A stretch of DNA of 42,079 bases from DATIJJ01 sp964612855 (GTDB taxonomy: Bacteria; Pseudomonadota; Gammaproteobacteria; DSM-16500), in assembly GCA_964612855.1 (NCBI GenBank), contig CAZTDR010000016.1, positions 1 through 42,079 on the forward strand, read 5' to 3'. Below are positions 34,451-42,079 of this stretch, piece after piece (position 1 is the first letter of the stretch; the number at the start of each line of letters is the position of its first letter). The position numbers were made by a program, and so were the translations under genes. The notes under the pieces are model-generated. The model worked only from the letters and a program-made list of their open reading frames with translations, did not search any database and was not told where the DNA came from.

Positions 34451-37105
34451 ATGGAATTATTAAACCTCATTCAACCGGGCACGACCCTACTGACGCCGAA
34501 CCGCCGGTTAGCCGCTCTCTATTTCAATCAATTTAATCAGCAGCAAATTCTACAAAAAAAATTGTGTTGGCAAAGCGTGGATATATTACCGTTAAGCAGT
34601 TGGTTGCAACGCTTATGGCAAGAATTCACTGCGAAAAGACTCCATGATGCCCCTGTCCTGTTGACACCCCAGCAACAAACCATTTTGTGGGAAATTATTA
34701 TTCGTCAATCACCACGAAGTGATGCTTTGTTACAAATCAGTTCCACCGCTGAATTAGCTGAATCGGCTTACGGCTTATTAAAATTATGGCAAGTCTCTTT
34801 GACAGAGACTGCACTCCAATTAACGGAAGATGGGCGAATTTTCCAAGAATGGGCAGAAGAATTTACGCAATTGTGCCAGAAAAACCATTGGCTAGATCTG
34901 AATTCTCTACCTGATTTACTCAGAGAAAATATACTCACGCAACATATAACCCTACCCACTCGCCTCATTCTCGTGGGTTTCACGGAAATTTCACCACAAC
35001 ATGTGCATTTACTGAATCTTTGCGAAAAGCAAGGTTCAGAAATTATTCATTATCATGCAAAAACCCCCGCCATCTCGATTAAAAAAATTGCCCTACTTGA
35101 TCAAGAAACCGAAATTCGCACCATGGCGCGCTGGGCAAAAGCCACCTATAACCTATGCCCGCAAAAGAGACCTTATTTGATTGGTTGTGTTGTCCCCCAA
35201 CTGGACACATTACGCGAAACCGTTTTACACATTTTTTCTGAAATTTTTACGGAAGATAGCACGTTCACACTGGATCATACGCAATTACCCTTTAATATTT
35301 CTGCAGGCAAAAGTTTACTGACTTTTCCCATCATCCAAACCGCTATTGAATTATTGAAAGTCGCGCAGCATACACTATCACTTGAGACGATAAGCCATTT
35401 ATTAAAATCGCCTTTTTTAGGTGAAGCTGAACAAGAAAGATTAAAACGGGCTTATTTTGAAAATCGCTTAAGAAGCGCGAATGTGACGACGCTCTCAATC
35501 AAGAAACTACTTTCGCCCGATTCCCGCTATCAGCTAGCAGCGTCTTGTCCTTTACTGGCAAAGCGGTTAGAACATTATTTAATGCATTTTGCAGGATTGA
35601 AAAAAGCCTTGCCACTGGCGGATTGGGCAACTCATTTTTTAGCTTTATTAAAATTATTGGGATGGCCCGGAGAGCGCAGTTTAAACAGCCAAGAATATCA
35701 AATTGTGCAACGTTGGCTGGATCTATTATTAGAATGCAGCATGCTCGATGGTATTCTTCCACCACAAACCTTAAGCCAAGCTTTAAATTGGCTAACGCAC
35801 TTCTCAGCAAAAACCATTTTTCAACCGCAAACACCGGAAGCACCTATTCAAATTTTAGGTGTACTGGAAGCCGCTGAACTCCCTTTTGAACATCTCTGGG
35901 TCATGGGTTTTGATGATGCCAATTGGCCTGCTTCCCCTAAACCTAATCCGCTCATTCCCCAACGTTTACAAAAAACATTAAACATGCCCCATGCCACGAT
36001 CGAACGCGAATTGCTTTATTGTGAGCGTCTAGTCGAACAACTTAAGCATAGTGCGACCACTTTACTCTTCAGTTATCCTGAAAAAAATGCAGATGCCGAC
36101 TTACGACCGAGTGCGCTCCTTTCCAACCTGGATGCGATCACAATAAATGAATTGCAACTCAGTGAAACTGTTTCCTCGGCACAACAGATTTTTGCGGTCA
36201 AGAAACTAGAAAATTTCATGGATGAAAATGCAACCCCCATACAAGCAACTGAAACCATTCGCGGGGGTAGCCATATTTTCAAACAACAAGCCGCCTGTCC
36301 ATTTAAAGCATTAACGGAATTACGTTTACATGCGCGTTTTATTGATGCACCGCAACTTGGGTTACGTGCATTAGATCGCGGCAACATTGTACACAAAGCG
36401 TTAGAACTCATCTGGAAAGAATTGGGTGATTCGACCCGCTTAGTAACAAAGGTTGAGCCAGAGTTAAAACAATTAATACATCATTGTGCGAAAGAGGCAA
36501 TTCAACAAACCATTGAATTACCCGATGATCAATCCAATAAGCGTTATCTTGCTCTCGAATTGCAGCGGTTAGAAAAAATTTTATTTGATTGGTTGCAACT
36601 GGAAAGCCAGCGGCCTGAGTTTAAAGTTCTTTCCTCGGAACAAGAAAGAGAGGCAATGATAGGCCCTATTCCAATCACGTTGCGCCTAGATCGAATAGAT
36701 GAATTAGCCGATGGTAGTCAACTCATCATTGATTATAAAACCGGCAAAAATAATACGATTAAAAAATGGTTTAGTGAACGCCCCGAAGAACCGCAAATAC
36801 CGCTTTATTGTTTAATCAGCGGTGAAAATATTGCTGGCATCGCCTTCGGCCAATTGCACCCTGATCATTTAACGCTGACGGGTGTCAGCAAAAAAAATCT
36901 CGATATCAAATCCATTAAAACATTGCCTGAAACTTCCTATGCCAGCGCGACCTTGTGGGATCAACAGTTACAAGAATGGAAGAGAATATTAGAAAAATTA
37001 AGTCATGATTTTTTAAACGGCGTCGCTCGTGTTGACCCAAAAGATCTTAACGTTTGCAATCATTGTAATCTCCATACTTTTTGCCGAGTCCATGAAAAAT
37101 GTTAA
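34451..37105 (+). CDS. addB: AddB-like exonuclease subunit (PD-(D/E)XK, Fe-S)
   Basis: 884 residues. Partner of the AddA helicase-nuclease in double-strand-break repair, shorter than Bacillus AddB and of the type called 'probable DNA repair protein' in proteobacteria. No Walker A near the N-terminus (LLTPNRRLAALYF instead). Inactive helicase-like middle with LWVMGFDDANWP. C-terminal nuclease: LRLDRID, then IIDYKTGK (about 758-765) and a downstream QIPLY. Four cysteines for an AddB-type 4Fe-4S staple: Cys616 (ACPFKAL) and CNHC-x5-C (869, 872, 878). It overlaps the start of addA by 7 bp. Confidence 0.88.
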   Translation: MELLNLIQPGTTLLTPNRRLAALYFNQFNQQQILQKKLCWQSVDILPLSSWLQRLWQEFTAKRLHDAPVLLTPQQQTILWEIIIRQSPRSDALLQISSTAELAESAYGLLKLWQVSLTETALQLTEDGRIFQEWAEEFTQLCQKNHWLDLNSLPDLLRENILTQHITLPTRLILVGFTEISPQHVHLLNLCEKQGSEIIHYHAKTPAISIKKIALLDQETEIRTMARWAKATYNLCPQKRPYLIGCVVPQLDTLRETVLHIFSEIFTEDSTFTLDHTQLPFNISAGKSLLTFPIIQTAIELLKVAQHTLSLETISHLLKSPFLGEAEQERLKRAYFENRLRSANVTTLSIKKLLSPDSRYQLAASCPLLAKRLEHYLMHFAGLKKALPLADWATHFLALLKLLGWPGERSLNSQEYQIVQRWLDLLLECSMLDGILPPQTLSQALNWLTHFSAKTIFQPQTPEAPIQILGVLEAAELPFEHLWVMGFDDANWPASPKPNPLIPQRLQKTLNMPHATIERELLYCERLVEQLKHSATTLLFSYPEKNADADLRPSALLSNLDAITINELQLSETVSSAQQIFAVKKLENFMDENATPIQATETIRGGSHIFKQQAACPFKALTELRLHARFIDAPQLGLRALDRGNIVHKALELIWKELGDSTRLVTKVEPELKQLIHHCAKEAIQQTIELPDDQSNKRYLALELQRLEKILFDWLQLESQRPEFKVLSSEQEREAMIGPIPITLRLDRIDELADGSQLIIDYKTGKNNTIKKWFSERPEEPQIPLYCLISGENIAGIAFGQLHPDHLTLTGVSKKNLDIKSIKTLPETSYASATLWDQQLQEWKRILEKLSHDFLNGVARVDPKDLNVCNHCNLHTFCRVHEKC

Positions 37106-40100
37106 CTATACCCGATGAACAGCAACGATTGGCCGCGCTCGATCCCAAACAATCTTTCATTGTGCAAGCCCCTGCAGGCTCAGGAAAAACCGAATTATTA
37201 ACCCAGCGATTTTTAATTTTATTGAGCCATGTCAAAGAACCGGAAGAAATTTTAGCTATCACTTTTACCAAGAAATCCGCGGCTGAAATGCGCACTCGAA
37301 TTATCAGTGCCTTACAAAATGCACTGGTCAATCCCGAGCCCGCCGCAACGCATGCAAAAAAAACCTGGTTATTAGCTAAAAAAGTATTGCAACAAGATAG
37401 GCTTTTAAAATGGAACTTGCTGGCGAGCCCTAATCGGTTACGCTTACAAACCATCGACTCTTTTAATGCAAGCTTGACCCGGCAATTACCTCTTTTATCA
37501 CATTTTGGTGCCACACCCGATATTACCAATGACCCCTACCCGCTTTATCAGAAAGCCGTATCAGAGTTTTTATCGCATTTAGAAGATGACCAACAATGGT
37601 CAAACGCCATTGCCACTATTTTATTGCATATGGATAACGATCTTAACAAAGTGGAATCGTTACTCATTAATTTATTAGCAAAGCGTGATCAATGGTTACG
37701 GCATATTACGTTAAATGCGTCTGATGAATTCTTAAGAAATAAATTAGAAACCCAATTGACTCTCGTGGTCACCGATATCCTAGAAAAATTACAGCATTCT
37801 TTCCCAAAATTGCATGCCGATGAGCTATTACTTTTACTGCGCTACGCTGCTTCTCATCCCGATTCTACCTTGAAATATTGCGGTCATTTAACTGCATTGC
37901 CGGGTTCAACCGTGGAAGATTTACCTTATTGGCAGGAAATTCAAACCTTATTATTCACACAAAAAGATGAATGGCGGAAAAAATTCACCTATGACTTAGG
38001 TTTTCCCCCGGCGAGCGCTTTTAAAAATTCGGAGGAAAAGAATCTCGCTATTCAAATGAAAGCGCGAATAACTGACTTAGTAGAGAAATTCCGTGCAGAA
38101 ACTGCCTTAAAAAATCATTTTATTGAATTACGTAATGCACCTGAGGTTAAATATAAAGAAACTCAGTGGCAAACCTTAGACGCGTTGCATACCGTATTGC
38201 GCATTGTGGCCGCACAATTGAAGCTTATTTTTCAGCAACACGGTAAAATTGATTATATTGAAAACTCCCTCGGCGCATTGACCGCGCTTGGAACGGATGA
38301 ATCCCCGACAGACCTTACTCTCGCATTAGATTATCAAATCAAGCATATCTTGATCGATGAATTTCAAGATACGTCAAATAGCCAATATCATTTATTGAAA
38401 AAAATCACGACAGGCTGGGAACCTAATGATGGCCGCACTTTATTTTTAGTGGGCGATCCCATGCAATCCATTTATCGTTTTCGCGAGGCGGAAGTTGGGA
38501 TTTTTATCCGTGCCCGTAAATATGGAATGGGACAGATTAAATTAACACCCCTCACGCTGGCTGTGAATTTTCGCTCGACACCTCATATTGTCAATTGGGT
38601 CAATGAAAAATTCCCTTATGTTTTTCCTGAACAAGATGATATTACGACTGGAGCTGTTGCTTATAGTGCGAGCATTGCCAACAAAGAAGCGGCGACGGAT
38701 GCTCTCGCTGTTTCGCTGCACGCATTTCCTGAATCAACGTCTAGGACTAACGCCGCAGGGCAGACAGATGGGCCCGCCCCTACCCATGCCTACGCAATAA
38801 ATAAAATAGAGGCGGACTCAATTCTAGCGCATGAAGAGGATACTCAAGCACCCGCGATCATAGCACTTATCCAAAAAAGAAAAGCGCTCAATCCCACAGA
38901 TACAATTGCTATTTTAGTACGCTCACGAACGCACTTAAAATCCATCATTCCTTTATTAAAAAATGCCAATATTGCTTATCGTGCGATTGATATTGATCCC
39001 CTAACAGATCGTCCTTTTATTCAAGATCTCATTGCTTTAACCCGGGCTTTATTACATCCAGCGGATCGTATCGCGTGGCTTTCCATTTTGCGCGCTCCTT
39101 GGTGTGGATTGTCGCTAAATGATTTATTAATTTTAACAGGCAATGATCCGAAAATCAGTTTATGGGAACGTATGCAAATAGCGGAGGTGATCGCCTCGCT
39201 TCCTCTCGTTAGCCAACAGCGCTTAAGGCGTTTATTCTCAGTGATGAAAGTAAAAATGAATGAGCGCAATCGATTTTCTTTACGTGTCTGGATCGAAAGT
39301 ACTTGGTTGTTACTCGGCGGCCCTGCGTGTGTGGACCATATAACTGATTTAGATGATGTGAATGCGTATTTTAAATTAATAGATCAACTCGAACAAACAA
39401 ATCATTTTTTAAACCCCGATTTGTTAGACGACTACGTTAAACAATTATATGCAGCACCCAATCAACAAGCTGACGATACCTTGCAAATTATGACAATTCA
39501 TAATGCAAAAGGTTTAGAATTTGATACCGTCATTTTACCCCATTTAGAGCGCAAAGCTTCTCATGATGATAAGCAACTTTTACTGTGGATGGAACGCACG
39601 CGTAATGATGAAAGTACCTCTTTAATTTTAGCACCTGTGCATGCTATTGGTCAGGAGAGTGATTCTATTTATGATTATATCCAACGTGAACATGCGATCA
39701 AAAATGATTATGAACGCGGCCGATTACTTTACGTTGCTGTAACGCGAGCCAAAAAGCATCTCGATCTGTTTTTCTCTGTCAAAGAAAATGGCAACGTCAA
39801 CACGAGTAGTTTGCTCGAAAAACTTTGGCCTTCGATTAAACATCAAGTTGCGTTAGAAGATAAAAAAAACACATCTGAAATCATTTTACCGATTGACTAT
39901 CACTCGCAAAACTTAAAGCGTTTAGTAGAAAATTGGCATAATCCAGTGAGTGAAAATCGACTTGCGGAAACCATTGCTTATCATCAAAAAAAATCTGGTT
40001 TTTTGTTGCCGGACCCGACACCTAAATACATTGGGACCTTAGTGCATCAAGTATTACAACAAATGTCTCAGCAAGGCATAGACTGGTGGGAAAAAGCCTC

Positions 40101-40572
40101 TCTGGAAAATCAATCGCTTTATATAAAAAATCAGTTGCTCACATTGGGCGCGAGCATGACCCAACTCGATGAAATGATAAAAAAAGTGCATTTTGCATTA
40201 GAAAATACCTTGCGTGATCCCCGTGGACGCTGGATTTTATCACCGCATACAGAATCACAAGCTGAATTTAAATTAACCGCTTTCATTGATAAGCAGCCGC
40301 AATCGTTTGTCATTGATCGAACCTTTATCGATAAAAATATTCGCTGGATTATTGATTACAAAACTACAACGCCCGCAAACGATCAATTACTTTCGTCATT
40401 TTTGCTGGACGAGCAAAAAAAATATCAAGCACAAATGTGGTATTATTTTCAGGCTATTCGCGAAATAGATCACCGCCCGATTCGAATGGGTCTTTATTTC
40501 CCGACGATTCCTGCTTGGCATGAATGGGAGTTTGATTCGATAGAGAGGTGCGGGGACGAACGCATGGGTTAA
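37099..40572 (+). CDS. addA: AddA-like UvrD-family helicase/nuclease
   Basis: 1157 residues. SF1A helicase with motif I APAGSGKT (24-31), Ia AITFTKKSAAEM, II LIDEFQDT, III LVGDPMQSIYRFR, IV NFRSTP (490-495), V TIHNAKGLEFD and VI YVAVTRAKKHL. A C-terminal PD-(D/E)XK nuclease has VIDRTFID, WIIDYKT (1083-1089, Asp1086 and Lys1088) and YQAQMWYY. With the AddB-like protein it forms the RecBCD alternative used by Coxiella. Residues about 553-562 (AAGQTDGPAP) are encoded by an element related to the intergenic GGGCGGAC palindromes, in frame and without a stop. Start by translational coupling. Confidence 0.92.
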   Translation: MLTIPDEQQRLAALDPKQSFIVQAPAGSGKTELLTQRFLILLSHVKEPEEILAITFTKKSAAEMRTRIISALQNALVNPEPAATHAKKTWLLAKKVLQQDRLLKWNLLASPNRLRLQTIDSFNASLTRQLPLLSHFGATPDITNDPYPLYQKAVSEFLSHLEDDQQWSNAIATILLHMDNDLNKVESLLINLLAKRDQWLRHITLNASDEFLRNKLETQLTLVVTDILEKLQHSFPKLHADELLLLLRYAASHPDSTLKYCGHLTALPGSTVEDLPYWQEIQTLLFTQKDEWRKKFTYDLGFPPASAFKNSEEKNLAIQMKARITDLVEKFRAETALKNHFIELRNAPEVKYKETQWQTLDALHTVLRIVAAQLKLIFQQHGKIDYIENSLGALTALGTDESPTDLTLALDYQIKHILIDEFQDTSNSQYHLLKKITTGWEPNDGRTLFLVGDPMQSIYRFREAEVGIFIRARKYGMGQIKLTPLTLAVNFRSTPHIVNWVNEKFPYVFPEQDDITTGAVAYSASIANKEAATDALAVSLHAFPESTSRTNAAGQTDGPAPTHAYAINKIEADSILAHEEDTQAPAIIALIQKRKALNPTDTIAILVRSRTHLKSIIPLLKNANIAYRAIDIDPLTDRPFIQDLIALTRALLHPADRIAWLSILRAPWCGLSLNDLLILTGNDPKISLWERMQIAEVIASLPLVSQQRLRRLFSVMKVKMNERNRFSLRVWIESTWLLLGGPACVDHITDLDDVNAYFKLIDQLEQTNHFLNPDLLDDYVKQLYAAPNQQADDTLQIMTIHNAKGLEFDTVILPHLERKASHDDKQLLLWMERTRNDESTSLILAPVHAIGQESDSIYDYIQREHAIKNDYERGRLLYVAVTRAKKHLDLFFSVKENGNVNTSSLLEKLWPSIKHQVALEDKKNTSEIILPIDYHSQNLKRLVENWHNPVSENRLAETIAYHQKKSGFLLPDPTPKYIGTLVHQVLQQMSQQGIDWWEKASLENQSLYIKNQLLTLGASMTQLDEMIKKVHFALENTLRDPRGRWILSPHTESQAEFKLTAFIDKQPQSFVIDRTFIDKNIRWIIDYKTTTPANDQLLSSFLLDEQKKYQAQMWYYFQAIREIDHRPIRMGLYFPTIPAWHEWEFDSIERCGDERMG
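38755..38783. repeat. Palindromic-element copy inside addA
   Basis: GCAGGGCAGACAGATGGGCC then CGCCCCTAC. It follows the right half of the full element at 8628-8664 (GCTGGGCGGACACACGGATC then CGCCCCTAC) with about six differences, and keeps the addA frame open. It falls between helicase motif IV and the next conserved block. Confidence 0.7.
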
Positions 40573-40602
40573 TTTTTATTTTAATAAAATAGAGAGGATA
40601 CG

Positions 40603-41028
40603 ATGAGCATTTGGCAAACCCCCATGAGCTTAGCTGAGTTAGAAGCGCGTGGTACAAATACCCTCATTCATTATTTGGGGATTGAATTCACTGAAATCGG
40701 CAAGGATTTTTTAACAGCGCGGATGGCTGTCGATCATCGCACTCGCCAACCCATTGGTATTATGCATGGCGGCGCCTCGTGCGTGTTAGCGGAATCCGTT
40801 GGCAGTACGGCCGCCAATTGTGCGGTTGATCCAAACCAATTTTATTGTGTAGGCTTGGAAATCAACACGAACCACATTCGCTCGATCCGCGAAGGTTTTG
40901 TGTTTGGCACAGCGAAGCCTTATCACTTGGGCAAATCTACGCAAGTATGGAGCATTGAAATTAAAGATGAGCAGGAAAAATTAATTTCGATCAATCGATT
41001 AACGATGATGGTGTTGAAAAAGAAATAA
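40603..41028 (+). CDS. menI: Hotdog-fold acyl-CoA thioesterase, YdiI/MenI type
   Basis: 141 residues. Single hotdog domain of the PaaI-like family. HGGASCVLAES (55-65) with catalytic Glu64, GLEINTNHIRSIREGFV and KPYHLGKSTQVWSIEI match E. coli YdiI (HGGASVVLAES, GLEINANHVRS). YdiI hydrolyses 1,4-dihydroxy-2-naphthoyl-CoA in menaquinone synthesis, but the family is broad in substrate, so the specific role is open. AGAGGA lies six bases before the ATG. Confidence 0.85.
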   Translation: MSIWQTPMSLAELEARGTNTLIHYLGIEFTEIGKDFLTARMAVDHRTRQPIGIMHGGASCVLAESVGSTAANCAVDPNQFYCVGLEINTNHIRSIREGFVFGTAKPYHLGKSTQVWSIEIKDEQEKLISINRLTMMVLKKK

Positions 41029-41089
41029 GACGACTTGGGTCTGTTGACAATGGGTTTGGCTTGTTTAAAAAGCGGTCATTTTCTTATTT

Positions 41090-41129
41090 GGTGGATTACG
41101 ACGCAAAAAACGCGTCTAATCCACCCTAC
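41090..41129. repeat. Palindromic repeat, GTAGGGTGGATTAG family (half copy)
   Basis: GGTGGATTACGACGC, a short A-run, GCGTCTAATCCACCCTAC: the right half of the element, in the gap between the convergent thioesterase and dehydrogenase genes. Confidence 0.85.
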
Positions 41130-41161
41130 ATGTTACAAAAATTCTTTCATGCGTAGGCCCT

Positions 41162-41192
41162 GTCATCCCCGACTGTTTTTATTGGGGATGAT
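41162..41192. repeat. Truncated GTCATCCCCGAATGC-family repeat
   Basis: GTCATCCCCGACTGTTTTTA then TTGGGGATGAT: one half-hairpin of the 74-bp elements, partly worn. It follows the 41090 copy of another family after about 30 bp. Confidence 0.75.
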
Positions 41193-41204
41193 AAGCCGCA
41201 TCCA

Positions 41205-42032
41205 TTACACTTCATTCAAAAACAAATCTGTATACAACTTTGCTTTAGGATCTAAAGCATATTGGGAGAAATCATTTACCCCACTTTCTCGCAATACATC
41301 TTCATCAATGAAAAAATTACCCGTGGTTTTTCTGCTGTCGCGATTTAAAATTTCATAAGCAGCATCGGCCATAATGCTCGGTTTGCGGCTCGCTTGTAAA
41401 ATTTCTTTAGGAAAATTAAAGGCAATGGCGGCTGTAGCAATGGTAGTACGAGGCCAGAGTGAATTGACTGCAATACCATCAGCTTTAAATTCTTCGGCCA
41501 TGCCTAGCGTGCACATACTCATTCCATACTTTGACATAGTATAGGCCAAATGATCTTTAAACCATTTCGCTTGCATATTAAGCGGGGGTGACAGTGTTAA
41601 AATATGCGGATTTTTTGCTTGTTTTAAATGAGGAATACACGCTTTTGAACATAAAAAAGTACCGCGCATGTTGACGGAAGAAATCAAGTCAAATCGTTTC
41701 ATGGATGTTTCAAGCGTGGGTGAAATAGAAATAGCGCTCGCATTATTGACCAAAATATCAATGCCACCGAATTGGGCTACCGCTTTAGCAACCGCCTCGT
41801 ACACAGCCTCTTCTTCTCGAATATCTAGCAGTATAGGTAAAGCCATTCCACCCGCTGCCTCGACTTCTTTAGCAACAGAATGAATCGTTCCCTCTAATTT
41901 GGGATGTGGCTGATCGGTTTTGGCAGCAATGATAATTTTTGCGCCGTCTTTTGCACAGCGTAAAGCAATTTCACGACCAATACCCCGGCTAGAACCAGTA
42001 ATAAAAATGACTTTATCTTTTAAATTTTCCAT
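41205..42032 (-). CDS. Short-chain dehydrogenase, HSDL2-like
   Basis: 275 residues. NAD(P)-binding TGSSRGIG (12-19), NNAS (96-99), catalytic Ser148, Tyr164 and Lys168 (YTMSKYG). The segment SPPLNMQAKWFKDHLAY and SMCTLGMAEEF is characteristic of the hydroxysteroid dehydrogenase-like protein 2 group rather than FabG; the SCP2 sterol-carrier domain of the animal protein is missing. The C-terminal extension (NFFIDEDVLRESGV...YALDP) is also shared with that group. Substrate unknown, probably an acyl or hydroxyacyl compound. Confidence 0.85.
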   Translation of the reverse strand: MENLKDKVIFITGSSRGIGREIALRCAKDGAKIIIAAKTDQPHPKLEGTIHSVAKEVEAAGGMALPILLDIREEEAVYEAVAKAVAQFGGIDILVNNASAISISPTLETSMKRFDLISSVNMRGTFLCSKACIPHLKQAKNPHILTLSPPLNMQAKWFKDHLAYTMSKYGMSMCTLGMAEEFKADGIAVNSLWPRTTIATAAIAFNFPKEILQASRKPSIMADAAYEILNRDSRKTTGNFFIDEDVLRESGVNDFSQYALDPKAKLYTDLFLNEV

Positions 42033-42048
42033 CCTTGTTATTCCTTTT

Positions 42049-42079
42049 GTAGAGACGGCCCCATGTGTCCGCCCAGCGG
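42049..42079. repeat. GGGCGGAC-family repeat cut by the window edge
   Basis: GTAGAGACGGCCCCATGTG then TCCGCCCAGCGG: the start of an element like 8591-8664, including the CCCAGCGG inner segment (GCCGCTGGG in inverse). The rest lies beyond the window. Confidence 0.7.

Overview
The window reads as chromosomal DNA of an AT-rich, Gram-negative gammaproteobacterium, probably of the Legionellales/Coxiella side. The reasons are gene order (smc-zipA; rne/rluC; the yceD-rpmF-plsX-fab block running into mltG-tmk-holB-tatD), an AddAB-type recombination nuclease instead of RecBCD (Coxiella also has AddAB), a PmrA/PmrB-like two-component pair, and several large proteins of unknown function that look like candidate secreted effectors. 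The genus is not determined.

Layout. 65-4414 (minus): zipA and smc. 4569-6012 (plus): a membrane histidine kinase overlapping a stand-alone receiver. 6168-8495 (minus): comEC. 8771-12197: an accessory segment with a small putative lipoprotein, a 539-residue protein with a possible kinase-like fold, and a 366-residue helical protein with a PmrA-box-like promoter. 12320-24286 (minus): twelve kilobases of housekeeping genes in one direction, transcribed from right to left as yceD, rpmF, plsX, fabH, fabD, fabG, acpP, fabF, mltG, tmk, holB, tatD, lolC/F, lolD. 24501-28236: divergent rluC and rne with a long rne leader. 28378-30804: an 808-residue unknown protein. 31069-31248 (minus): a 59-residue YcaR/Trm112-type protein. 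31329-34179 (plus): a divergent uracil-DNA-glycosylase-like protein and an OmpR-family regulator/sensor pair. 34451-40572: addB-like and addA. 40603-41028: a YdiI/MenI-type thioesterase. 41205-42032 (minus): an HSDL2-like short-chain dehydrogenase.

Functionally, the fab block makes and elongates fatty acids for phospholipids (PlsX, FabD/H/G/F, ACP) next to peptidoglycan (MltG), DNA replication (Tmk, HolB) and lipoprotein export (LolC/F-D) genes. SMC and ZipA serve chromosome segregation and division. AddAB and the UDG-like protein concern DNA repair.

The most unusual aspect is the intergenic space. At least five families of short nested palindromes (about 30-115 bp) occupy most gaps, inside operons as well as between them. 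One copy lies inside the addA reading frame, and another supplies the last codons and the stop of the 366-residue gene. One copy sits inside a second, larger inverted repeat, like a MITE within a MITE. No tRNA, rRNA, CRISPR array, intact transposase or prophage gene was seen.
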